Below are positions 1-6,256 of a DNA stretch of 6,935 nt, piece after piece. How positions within the stretch are numbered: the stretch's first letter is position 1; each line of letters opens with the position of its first letter. Source of the stretch: Eubacteriales bacterium (GTDB lineage Bacteria > Bacillota > Clostridia > Christensenellales > CAG-138); NCBI GenBank assembly GCA_028703645.1, contig JAQVML010000066.1, positions 1 through 6,935 of the forward strand, given 5' to 3'. The notes beneath the pieces were generated by a model. That model searched no databases, had not been told where the DNA came from, and saw only the letters and a program-made list of their open reading frames with translations. The position numbers and the translations under genes are program-made.

Positions 1-634
1 CACTATTTACACTTAATATAGGAATAACATTCTCAACAGCGCGCGTTTTCAAATGCGATTTGATTAAATCATATCGTTCCATCGAATCTTCTTCCGAAAT
101 GTCATGAAACAATACAACCGCACAATCCACGTTTTTTCGATACAACTCGCGGAAATACTCGGGAAAACGGACTTCAAAGCAAATCCGAACGCCGATTCGA
201 AGCCCGTTTATTTCGACAACTCCGTCGTCAATATTTCCGGGAGAAAAGTTATCGGTATCCCATCCCCAAAGCGCTCTTTTGCGATAGAACATATTTACTT
301 TTTTGCCGGGCATGGCTAAAACGACGCTGTTGTAATATTTTCCTTCCGAATACTCGGCGGTACCAACCACAATGTTTAATTCATTCTCTTCTGCAAGCCT
401 CTCCAATTCGTTCAGCGCGCGCTCAACTTCTCGAAAATCAATCTCTTTGGTCGTATATGGATCTGCTTTGGGATATCCTGTCAACGCGCACTCCGGCAGA
501 AGCAGAAGCTCAACCCCATTCCGTGCGGCTTTTGTAACCCCTGATTTGATGTGCGTCATGTTTTCACTGACATAATTTGCCACAGCAAACTGATATAAAC
601 CGACTCTCACTTTTTCTCGCCCAATCGTCTTCAT
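1..634 (-). CDS. Nitrilase-superfamily carbon-nitrogen hydrolase (3' end outside window)
   Basis: This is the first 211 codons of a C-N hydrolase, an alpha-beta-beta-alpha fold enzyme family that cleaves amide or nitrile C-N bonds with a Glu-Lys-Cys triad. All three sites are visible. The Glu is E48 in LLLLPECALTGY, the Lys is K119 in FYRKRALWG, and the nucleophile is C152 in RICFEVRFPEYFREL. The FSPG element (130-133) and the RAVEN segment (199-203) are also typical. Family members are usually 260-300 residues, so roughly 50-90 residues lie beyond the window edge. The ATG shares an ATGA overlap with the stop of the upstream ABC transporter gene, and GGAG (643-646) lies 8 nt before it, which indicates translational coupling. 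By hand count the gene is about 43% GC, clearly lower than its neighbours. The substrate cannot be read from the sequence: an omega-amidase, N-carbamoyl hydrolase or other amidase are all possible. There is no signal peptide, so it is probably cytoplasmic. Confidence 0.9.
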   Translation of the reverse strand, partial: MKTIGREKVRVGLYQFAVANYVSENMTHIKSGVTKAARNGVELLLLPECALTGYPKADPYTTKEIDFREVERALNELERLAEENELNIVVGTAEYSEGKYYNSVVLAMPGKKVNMFYRKRALWGWDTDNFSPGNIDDGVVEINGLRIGVRICFEVRFPEYFRELYRKNVDCAVVLFHDISEEDSMERYDLIKSHLKTRAVENVIPILSVNS

Positions 635-2478
635 TGTTCGTGCTCCAGCACGCGCTTAAACTGCGTTTCATACAGCTCGCGATACACGCCGTTGTGCTCC
701 AGCAGTTCATCATGCGTGCCCTGCTCGGCAATCACGCCGTCACTCACGACCAAAATGCGATCCGCCGCGAGGACGGTCGAAAGCCTGTGCGCAATCACGA
801 TGCTGGTGCGCCCGGCCATCACCGACTCCAACGCGTTTTGAATTGCGTGTTCGGAGATGGAATCCAGCGAGCTTGTCGCCTCATCGAGCACCAATATCTT
901 CGGGTCTTTCAGCACCACGCGCGCGAGTGAAAGCCGCTGCTTTTCTCCACCGCTGAGCTTGAGGCCGCGGTTTCCGACCAGCGCATCATAGCCAAGCTCC
1001 TGCGAGGCGATAAAGTCGTGAATGTTTGCGAGCCGGCACGCATTTTCCAATTCATCCTGCGTGGCATCCTGTTTTGCGTAGAGCAGGTTTTCGCGAATCG
1101 TGCCGTTAAAGAGATATGCATCCTGCGTGACCACGCCGATGTTCCTTCTTAAATACGTCAACTCAAAGTCCCGAACGTCGATTCCCTCTATGGTGACCGT
1201 GCCCGCATTCACATCGTAAAGACGCAGCAGCAGGTTGACGACGGTCGATTTCCCCGCGCCGGAGGGACCTACGATAGCATACATCTTGCCGGACGGAATC
1301 GTGAAGCTGATGTCCTTCAAGATCGGTTCCTTTTGATCGTATGCAAACGTGACATGGCGATACTCGATATCCGTGTGGCTCAAGTCCGGCTTCACCGCAT
1401 CCGGCTTGCTTTGAATGGTGACTTCTTTGTCATAATAATCGAAGATTCGCGTAAACAGCGCCAGCGACCGCGTAAAGTCCACGCCAAGGTTTAAGAGCGA
1501 ATTGACCGGCCCGTAGAGACGGTTGACCAGCGCAATCATCGCCGTGATGGTACCGATGGTCAACGTCGCGTCGCCGTTCGAAATCATCAGCCAACCACCC
1601 GTAAAATAGATCAACAGCGGGCCGACTTGCGCGAGCGTGCCGAGAATCATGACAAACCATTTTCCGCTCCGTTGTTCTTTCAGCGTGAGCCTTGTTACGT
1701 TGTCGTTCACGCTGACGAAACGGTCATATTCGGACTTTTCCCGTGTGAAGAGCTTCATCAGCATGGAGCCGGAGACGCTCAATGTCTCCGTGATCAACTG
1801 ATTCATCTTATCGCGCTCGTTCTGTACATCGGTGAGAAGCTTCCAGCGGGTTTTGCCCACCGTTCGCGCGGGAATCAGCGTCATCGGAATAATCGCGATT
1901 CCAACCAGCGCCATCTTCCAGTTCATGGAAAACAGCGCAATCAGCGTCGCAATCATGGTCGCGACATTCGCAACCGATGTCGTGAGCGTGTTGGTGATTA
2001 CGCTGCCGACCCCGCTGATGTCGCTTTCCATTCTAGTCAGAATGTCGCCTTGCTTTTCGTTTGTGTAAAACGAATGCGGCATTTGTTGCAGATGCGCGTA
2101 CATCTGGTTTTGCATGTCGAATATGATGCGCTGTGAAATCCAGGAATTGATGTAGCTTTGCAGTACGCCGATCGCCTGCGAGGCCGTCAGCGTGACGAGC
2201 GCAAGCAACAGCAATTGGATCAGCAGTTGCATATTCTTTCCAACGAGTGCCTGATCCACGATGCGTCCCGTAATGATGGAGGGAAACAGCCCGATCACCG
2301 CACTGATCAAGATCGCGAGAAACACAAACACAAACTGAACGCGATACGGTTTCAGATATGACAAAATGCGAATCAACAGCGGCTTTGAGAGTCTCGGTCG
2401 ATTTTTCTTTTCTTCCTCGGTCAGATAACCGCGCGGTCCGCCCAGCCCTCTGCCGCCCATGCCCATGCCCTGCGCCAT
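631..2478 (-). CDS. ABC half-transporter, multidrug/lipid exporter type (fused TMD-NBD)
   Basis: This 615-residue protein has the standard layout of an exporter half-transporter: an N-terminal type-1 exporter membrane domain (about six hydrophobic segments between residues 47 and 325) followed by an ATPase domain (about 370-610). The ATPase motifs are complete: A-loop Y380, Walker A GPSGAGKST (404-412), Q-loop Q452, signature LSGGEKQR (508-515), Walker B ILVLDE (528-533) with catalytic E533, and H-loop H564. Since no catalytic residue is degenerate, it could work as a homodimer, and no partner half-transporter is seen next to it. The ATG is preceded by GAGG (2485-2488) at 6 nt. The first 17 residues are rich in Gly and Met, a low-complexity cytoplasmic extension. 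It follows sdaAA by 24 nt and overlaps the hydrolase gene by 4 nt. The substrate is unknown: drugs, lipids or peptides are all known for this family. The family call is secure; the cargo is not. Confidence 0.95.
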   Translation of the reverse strand: MAQGMGMGGRGLGGPRGYLTEEEKKNRPRLSKPLLIRILSYLKPYRVQFVFVFLAILISAVIGLFPSIITGRIVDQALVGKNMQLLIQLLLLALVTLTASQAIGVLQSYINSWISQRIIFDMQNQMYAHLQQMPHSFYTNEKQGDILTRMESDISGVGSVITNTLTTSVANVATMIATLIALFSMNWKMALVGIAIIPMTLIPARTVGKTRWKLLTDVQNERDKMNQLITETLSVSGSMLMKLFTREKSEYDRFVSVNDNVTRLTLKEQRSGKWFVMILGTLAQVGPLLIYFTGGWLMISNGDATLTIGTITAMIALVNRLYGPVNSLLNLGVDFTRSLALFTRIFDYYDKEVTIQSKPDAVKPDLSHTDIEYRHVTFAYDQKEPILKDISFTIPSGKMYAIVGPSGAGKSTVVNLLLRLYDVNAGTVTIEGIDVRDFELTYLRRNIGVVTQDAYLFNGTIRENLLYAKQDATQDELENACRLANIHDFIASQELGYDALVGNRGLKLSGGEKQRLSLARVVLKDPKILVLDEATSSLDSISEHAIQNALESVMAGRTSIVIAHRLSTVLAADRILVVSDGVIAEQGTHDELLEHNGVYRELYETQFKRVLEHEQ

Positions 2479-2502
2479 GTTTTACCTCAATGTTTCAATC
2501 GG

Positions 2503-3396
2503 TCAATTTCCTTGCAGGCGTTTTACTCGCTGCGCGACGGCTTTGCCCGTCGGCGTGGTGGCAAGTCCTCCGCGCGCGGTCTCTCGATATTCCACGCGGA
2601 TATCCTTGCCGACCGCGTACATCGCCGAGACGACCTCGTCAAACGGAATCAGGCTCGTGATGCCCGCCAGCGCCATATCCGCGCAGAGCATGGCGTTCAC
2701 CGCTCCCAGCGCGTTTCTCTTGATGCAGGGGCATTCCACCAGTCCCGCGACGGGATCGCAGATGAGCCCCATGACGTTTTTCATCGCCATCGCAGCCGCG
2801 TCCAGTGCCTGAATCGGAGCGCCGCCGCTGATTTCGACGAGAGCCGCCGCCGTCATGGATGCGGCAACGCCGGTCTCCGCCTGACAGCCACCGCCCGCGC
2901 CGGAGATCGTCGCGTTTTTCGCAAAGATAAACCCCACCGCGCCCGCGGTAAAGAGTCCCTCAATCAACGTGTCGTCCGACCAGCCGCGCTGGCGCCCCGC
3001 CTCGATCAGCGCGCCCGCGAGAATGCCGGAGGCTCCCGCCGTCGGTGCCGCGACGATGCGGCCCATGGAGGCGTTTACCTCGACCACCGCCATAGAAGAC
3101 GCAGCGGCACGGCAAGCGGTATAGCCCGAAAACGGGTTGTGTTTGCCGTATTTAAAGAGCTTCATCGCCTCGCCGCCGGAAAGCCCGCTGACGGACTCGA
3201 CTTTTCCGCTTAGGCCGCGATCGACTGAGGCGCGCATGACGTCGAGGTTTTTTTGCATCTCCGCGATGATCTCTTCGCGCGGTTTTTCGCTGAGTTTCAC
3301 CTCTCTGCGAATCATCGCCTCGTAGATCGGAATATCGTTCTCCTGACAATAGCGGCGCAGGGATTCGCCGTTTTCAAACGCTTCAGATAACAGCAT
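2503..3396 (-). CDS. sdaAA: L-serine dehydratase, iron-sulfur-dependent, alpha subunit
   Basis: This is the catalytic alpha subunit of the two-subunit bacterial L-serine dehydratase (L-serine deaminase), which converts L-serine to pyruvate and ammonia with an oxygen-sensitive [4Fe-4S] cluster instead of PLP. Its 297 residues are close to the usual length of about 300. Three cysteines, C171 (GGGCQAETG), C213 (ICDPVAG) and C224 (ECPC), have the CX41CX10C spacing known for cluster ligands in this family. Glycine-rich SGLSGGEAMKL (70-80) and APTAGASGI (117-125) are further family motifs. The ATG has a strong SD (GGGAGGAG, 3404-3411) that directly abuts the TAA of sdaAB. The 15-nt gap and this arrangement suggest coupled synthesis of the two subunits. 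The cytoplasmic holoenzyme needs the beta subunit encoded just upstream. The gene looks intact. Confidence 0.97.
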   Translation of the reverse strand: MLLSEAFENGESLRRYCQENDIPIYEAMIRREVKLSEKPREEIIAEMQKNLDVMRASVDRGLSGKVESVSGLSGGEAMKLFKYGKHNPFSGYTACRAAASSMAVVEVNASMGRIVAAPTAGASGILAGALIEAGRQRGWSDDTLIEGLFTAGAVGFIFAKNATISGAGGGCQAETGVAASMTAAALVEISGGAPIQALDAAAMAMKNVMGLICDPVAGLVECPCIKRNALGAVNAMLCADMALAGITSLIPFDEVVSAMYAVGKDIRVEYRETARGGLATTPTGKAVAQRVKRLQGN

Positions 3397-3411
3397 GCTT
3401 CTTCTCCTCCC

Positions 3412-4074
3412 TTACACCACAAAGAGTTTGTTGATTCCGTTGCACAGGCGCAGGATCATGCTCTGCATATCCGGCGTGACCGGTTGATCCGTCTCGATAG
3501 TCATGTACGCATCCTCGCCTTTTCCGTGGCGGAACACGCGCATAAATGCAATATTGACGTTGAGCTGCGCGAGCACATGCGAAACCTCCGCAATCACGCC
3601 CGGTTGATCGTTGTGCTGAATGATCAACGTCGGGTATTCGCCGGAGAACTCGACCGCAAGGCCGTTGATCTCCGAAATGCGGATGTTGCCGCCACCGACC
3701 GACTGCCCGACCACTTCGGTAATCTGGCCGGTGGAGCCGGTGATGACGATGCGCGCGGTGTTCGGGTGCTTCGGCGGCTCGTCCGAAAACTCGACCGAAA
3801 CCAAAACGCCCATCTCTCTTGCGACCGTAAACGCTTCCTTAATGCGCGGATCGTCCGGGTCCATACCGAGTACGCCGGCAACCAGCGCTTTGTCGGTGCC
3901 GTGTCCGCGTCCCGTCTCGGCAAATGAGCCATACAGCGTAAAAGCCGCTTCCGCAACGTCTTCCCCTGCGATCTTTCGCGCAATGTGAGAGAGGCGAACC
4001 GCGCCCGCCGTATGCGAACTGCTCGGCCCCGTCATGCGAGGACCTATGATATCAAACACCGAAAAGTCTTCCAT
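3412..4074 (-). CDS. sdaAB: L-serine dehydratase, iron-sulfur-dependent, beta subunit
   Basis: This is the beta subunit of the Fe-S L-serine dehydratase. The 220-residue product opens with FDIIGPRMTGPSSSHTAGA (7-25), the conserved start of the family, and continues with YGSFAETGRGHGTDKALV (48-65). The C-terminal part (about 148-220) is an ACT domain (TLIIQHNDQPGVIAEVSHVL), a fold that often binds amino acids and may sense serine here. The reading frame extends upstream to a TTG at 4101, but I place the start at the ATG at 4074: it has an SD (AGAGTGGAG, 4084-4092) at 9 nt, and the length then matches known SdaAB proteins. It is the first gene of the run sdaAB-sdaAA-ABC-hydrolase and begins 78 nt after the hairpin that closes the SRP RNA. 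The leader is AT-rich with only a weak promoter candidate, so part of its expression could come from readthrough. Confidence 0.96.
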   Translation of the reverse strand: MEDFSVFDIIGPRMTGPSSSHTAGAVRLSHIARKIAGEDVAEAAFTLYGSFAETGRGHGTDKALVAGVLGMDPDDPRIKEAFTVAREMGVLVSVEFSDEPPKHPNTARIVITGSTGQITEVVGQSVGGGNIRISEINGLAVEFSGEYPTLIIQHNDQPGVIAEVSHVLAQLNVNIAFMRVFRHGKGEDAYMTIETDQPVTPDMQSMILRLCNGINKLFVV

Positions 4075-4083
4075 ATTGTTTCG

Positions 4084-4092
4084 CTCCACTCT
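4084..4092 (-). promoter_or_regulatory. Ribosome binding site of sdaAB (decides start)
   Basis: Minus-strand AGAGTGGAG ends 9 nt before the ATG at 4074. The in-frame TTG at 4101 lies upstream of this SD and has no comparable SD of its own, so the ATG is preferred. Confidence 0.75.
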
Positions 4093-4100
4093 CTTTTTCA

Positions 4101-4130
4101 ATGTTAAAAATACGAATTTCTATCAAACAA
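4101..4130 (-). promoter_or_regulatory. Weak candidate promoter for the sda operon
   Basis: In the AT-rich leader, TTGTTT (4125-4130) and TAACAT (4101-4106) are separated by 18 nt. They match the sigma-A consensus at only 3/6 and 4/6 positions. I report it because no better candidate lies between the SRP hairpin and sdaAB. Confidence 0.25.
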
Positions 4131-4140
4131 AAAATCTCTG

Positions 4141-4180
4141 AAATAACGTAACAGTCGGCGCGGGTTACCCCGCGCCGACT
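4141..4180 (-). terminator. Hairpin terminator of the SRP RNA (poor U-tract)
   Basis: A perfect 12-bp GC-rich inverted repeat (arms 4153-4164 and 4169-4180) encloses a GTAA loop on the minus strand, which is a GNRA-type cap. The RNA then continues as GTTACGTTATTT, which is T-rich but broken; a true T6 run comes only about 18-23 nt after the stem. It is probably an intrinsic terminator but may be leaky. Confidence 0.7.
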
Positions 4181-4186
4181 CAAGAA

Positions 4187-4462
4187 TTGCCGCGCACCCG
4201 AACTTTGACAAACACGTCTCCGGGCGATGCTCCGACAGGTTGCTCCTTTCAGGCTGCTCCGCGGCACATCGCGTTTTCCGCTAAATGCTGCTTCCGTCAG
4301 GACCTGACATGGTTCACGGCCTGCGATTGCACGGGACCCGACGCTCAACGCTCCTTATCGGGATCTGACCCCACAGACGCTTGCCGGGGAACGGGATTTC
4401 CACCCTGCTATAGCGGATTGCAGGTATAGGGCACCGCTAACTCCCCGCCTAGCGCGGCAAAC
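4187..4462 (-). ncRNA. ffs: Large bacterial signal recognition particle RNA (with Alu domain)
   Basis: This is the RNA scaffold of the signal recognition particle, which binds Ffh and delivers ribosomes making membrane or secreted proteins to FtsY. The diagnostic helix 8 core reads CATGTCAGGTCC-TGAC-GGAAGCAGC on the minus strand (about 4286-4311). The 5' part (GCTAGGCGGGGAGTTAGCGG and following) matches the Alu domain of the large Firmicute SRP RNA. The two ends pair: TTGCCGCGC (4452-4460) is fully complementary to GCGCGGCAA (4187-4195). The length of about 276 nt fits the large type (called scr in Bacillus). The ends are set from this closing helix; the primary transcript probably starts near 4470. 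The apical tetraloop is UGAC where GGAA is usual. Small reading frames across this stretch are spurious. Confidence 0.95.
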
Positions 4463-4476
4463 TGGTTTACCTGATG

Positions 4477-4506
4477 ATTGTAACATATCGCGTCCAGAAA
4501 AGCCAA
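4477..4506 (-). promoter_or_regulatory. Sigma-A-type promoter of the SRP RNA
   Basis: TTGGCT (4501-4506, 4/6) and TACAAT (4477-4482, 5/6) are separated by 18 nt on the minus strand. The predicted start near 4470 lies just ahead of the 5' end of the SRP RNA. An A-run precedes the -35 box. Confidence 0.75.
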
Positions 4507-4559
4507 ACGATTTTTGAGGCGCGCATATGAAAGGAATGCAAACGAATCGCAAACGTGTA

Positions 4560-5468
4560 TTATGTTCGCAGTTTTTTGAGCGCATATGCCGCCGCAACGC
4601 GAACACCTTCACGCACGTCGCTCGCCCACGGCTCGATCAGCGGAATCAAGTCGTCTCTCCCCTGTTTCGCCGCAATCACGCATGCATGCTGAATGATTCT
4701 CCCTTTTTTGTTGAGGTTGGTGCCGACGATTTGGAGCACGGGCTTGATATGACCGGATAAGATTTCTTCCAGCCGAAACGCATCCGGCATCTCTTCAATC
4801 GGTTTGATTCCAGCGTTGTACGGGCAAATCTTCTGGCAAAGCTCGCAGCCAAGCATGCAGGTCATCGCATCCATGACCCAGTCTTCCATCGAGTCGCCAC
4901 CCATATACGCGCGCGCACAGGCTTGAAAATCGTAACCGTCATCTCCAATCGCGCCGCTGGGACAAATGCGCTCGCATGCATGGCAGATCGCGCATCGAAC
5001 GGGCGCGGGCGGTTGCGTCGGCGTAAAGACTGGCTCCGGCAAACATGCAATCAACGTTTGAACCGCATAGCGGGTGCCAAATTGCGGAATAAAGGTGAGT
5101 CCGTTTTTCAGCGGCGTTCCGATGCCGGAGCGCGTCAATAGTTCGCGAATCGGCACATACGCGCGCTCGATCCTCATACCTTCCGCGTGCAGTTCTTGCA
5201 TGAGCTTGTTCGATGCGTGGTATGCCGCGTTGCTGGAAGGATAGTTCCCCGAAACGGGAATCTCGTCCGCATACGGTCGATACGGGTAGATGAGCGCGAG
5301 TATCGCGTTTGCCCACGGCGCAGACGCTTGCGGGTCGGTGATGAGATCCATTCCGGCAGAATGCAAAGCGCCGTCTTGTAAACGGCGCCTATAGTGACCA
5401 AATGATTCGGTTGGAAACACATAGCACGCGGCAAAGCCAAACTCTGCGGAAAGTGCTTGTAAATCCAT
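4560..5468 (-). CDS. QueG-like double [4Fe-4S] cluster protein (divergent epoxyqueuosine reductase family)
   Basis: This 302-residue protein resembles epoxyqueuosine reductase QueG, a cobalamin and Fe-S enzyme that carries out the last step of queuosine synthesis in tRNA. The C-terminal half carries two clusters' worth of cysteines: CAICHACERICP (C159, C162, C165, C169) and C184 plus GCELCQKICPYN (C208, C211, C215), with an extra C204. The extreme C-terminus (about 255-300) looks like a short HEAT-like helical repeat. It is shorter than true QueG (about 380 residues). The region matching the usual YARGxDYH motif reads YPSSNAAYH (76-84), so the Asp proposed as proton donor appears replaced by Ala. 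The GKN-type motif is also altered (IGTPLKNGLTFIPQFG, 116-131). It may be a paralogue with another substrate or an electron-transfer role. The ATG at 5468 is chosen over the in-frame GTG at 5510 because AGGAGGT lies 6 nt upstream and the GTG lies upstream of the expected transcription start. Confidence 0.85.
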   Translation of the reverse strand: MDLQALSAEFGFAACYVFPTESFGHYRRRLQDGALHSAGMDLITDPQASAPWANAILALIYPYRPYADEIPVSGNYPSSNAAYHASNKLMQELHAEGMRIERAYVPIRELLTRSGIGTPLKNGLTFIPQFGTRYAVQTLIACLPEPVFTPTQPPAPVRCAICHACERICPSGAIGDDGYDFQACARAYMGGDSMEDWVMDAMTCMLGCELCQKICPYNAGIKPIEEMPDAFRLEEILSGHIKPVLQIVGTNLNKKGRIIQHACVIAAKQGRDDLIPLIEPWASDVREGVRVAAAYALKKLRT

Positions 5469-5474
5469 CTGCCA

Positions 5475-5481
5475 ACCTCCT
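5475..5481 (-). promoter_or_regulatory. Ribosome binding site of the QueG-like gene (decides start)
   Basis: AGGAGGT on the minus strand ends 6 nt before the ATG at 5468, a near-ideal SD that settles the start against the in-frame GTG at 5510. Confidence 0.9.
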
Positions 5482-5498
5482 GAATCCGTGTTTTGCAC

Positions 5499-5526
5499 AG
5501 TATAGCACACTTCCGGCGATTTTCAA
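5499..5526 (-). promoter_or_regulatory. Extended -10 sigma-A promoter of the QueG-like gene
   Basis: TTGAAA (5521-5526, 5/6) and TATACT (5499-5504, 5/6) are 16 nt apart on the minus strand. A TGC directly before the -10 box supplies the extended TGn element. The predicted start near 5492 leaves a leader of about 24 nt containing the SD, so the QueG-like gene is transcribed separately from the ATPase operon. Confidence 0.8.
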
Positions 5527-5565
5527 TACGAAAAGCCATCATCAAATTCTAAATACGGCTTTCTG

Positions 5566-5606
5566 AACAAAAAGAAAGCGCTGTGTGCGGTTATGCTCAC
5601 AACGCT
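5566..5606 (-). terminator. Rho-independent terminator of the V-ATPase operon
   Basis: On the minus strand AGCGTTGTG (5598-5606) pairs with CACAGCGCT (5577-5585), 9 bp including one G-U pair, and TTTCTTTTTG follows at once. It begins 14 nt after the ntpD stop codon and marks the end of the ATPase operon. Confidence 0.85.
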
Positions 5607-5620
5607 TATGTTTGTTCGAA

Positions 5621-6253
5621 TTATGCTTTTTGCTGTTGCAACATCTCTTTTGTCTTCATGAGCCTTGTCAGATTTCCGCGTTCGTTTTCGTCCAGCTTCA
5701 TCTGAATGCGGCGAATCGCTTCCGTAATCTGCGGAATCATGACGTATTCCAGCGCATTGACCCTGCGGCGCGTCTTCTCGATTTCGTCCGCGAGTCTGCC
5801 GCAGGCCTTCTCAATCTCCGCCAATTGCACGAGCAATGGCAACACCTCTGCCAGGAGCTGCACAGAGAGATCGAGATCGGCGCTCGTCGTCGCAAAGCCG
5901 TACGGATAGATGAACCCTTCTTGCGTCGAGATGGTGATCTGCGGCACCTGAATGGAGAGCACATGCTGTAACCCTGCGGTCACTTCGGCGGCGCGCGCGG
6001 GATACAGCAGCGCTTCCTCAATCTCCGCGCCGCTCATAGAAGCGCGCGCAAGCACAAAGCTCTTCATCGCGCGGGAGAGTTTCTCCTCCACCTCCGCGCG
6101 CAGAACCTGATTCTGTCTGGCGAATTCGATGAAGCGGCGAACGAGTTCGTCCCGCTTGTCCTTCATCATCTTATGTCCGCGAACGGCAACCTTTTTGCGT
6201 TTCTTGAGGTTGCTGAGTTCCATGCGGGTTGGTTTAACCTGGATCGCGGCCAT
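5621..6253 (-). CDS. ntpD: V/A-type ATPase subunit D (central stalk)
   Basis: Subunit D forms the long coiled-coil central rotor shaft that couples ATP turnover in the A3B3 head to ion movement through the membrane ring. The 210-residue length is typical. The N-terminus VKPTRMELSNLKKRKKVAVRG (6-26) is the family hallmark. The N- and C-terminal parts are heptad-rich and would make the antiparallel coiled coil, with the region TTSADLDLSVQLLAEVLPLL (122-141) starting the second helix. The ATG lies 3 nt after the subunit B stop, and its SD AAGGAGG (6262-6268) sits inside the end of the B gene at 8 nt spacing, so translation is probably coupled. It is the last gene before a terminator. It is also named atpD or vatD. 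Whether the pump moves H+ or Na+ cannot be judged without the ring subunit. Confidence 0.97.
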   Translation of the reverse strand: MAAIQVKPTRMELSNLKKRKKVAVRGHKMMKDKRDELVRRFIEFARQNQVLRAEVEEKLSRAMKSFVLARASMSGAEIEEALLYPARAAEVTAGLQHVLSIQVPQITISTQEGFIYPYGFATTSADLDLSVQLLAEVLPLLVQLAEIEKACGRLADEIEKTRRRVNALEYVMIPQITEAIRRIQMKLDENERGNLTRLMKTKEMLQQQKA

Positions 6254-6256
6254 CGG

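Noticed and set aside
104..575. Plus-strand frames at the left edge
   Set aside because: They are antisense to the hydrolase frame, which carries the complete Glu-Lys-Cys triad.
1627..2136. Open frame of 169 codons on the plus strand
   Set aside because: It lies antisense to the membrane domain of the ABC transporter, and its composition is that of a shadow frame.
2512..3213. Open frame of 233 codons on the plus strand
   Set aside because: It is fully antisense to sdaAA, which has every family motif. The predicted peptide is rich in Arg and His and resembles no family; long antisense frames are common opposite GC-rich genes.
4075..4101. TTG at 4101 as start of sdaAB
   Set aside because: It would add nine residues absent from known SdaAB, and the clear SD lies between it and the better ATG at 4074.
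4075..4152. Riboswitch or T-box in the sdaAB leader
   Set aside because: The leader after the hairpin is only 78 nt, AT-rich and without visible stem arms, too short and plain for a known aptamer.
4052..4429. Short open frames on both strands around the SRP RNA
   Set aside because: The stretch is explained by a conserved structured RNA with its own promoter and hairpin; the peptides resemble nothing and their frames cross the RNA ends.
5469..5510. GTG at 5510 as start of the QueG-like gene
   Set aside because: It lies upstream of the predicted transcription start and its frame runs over the -10 box and the strong SD of the ATG at 5468.
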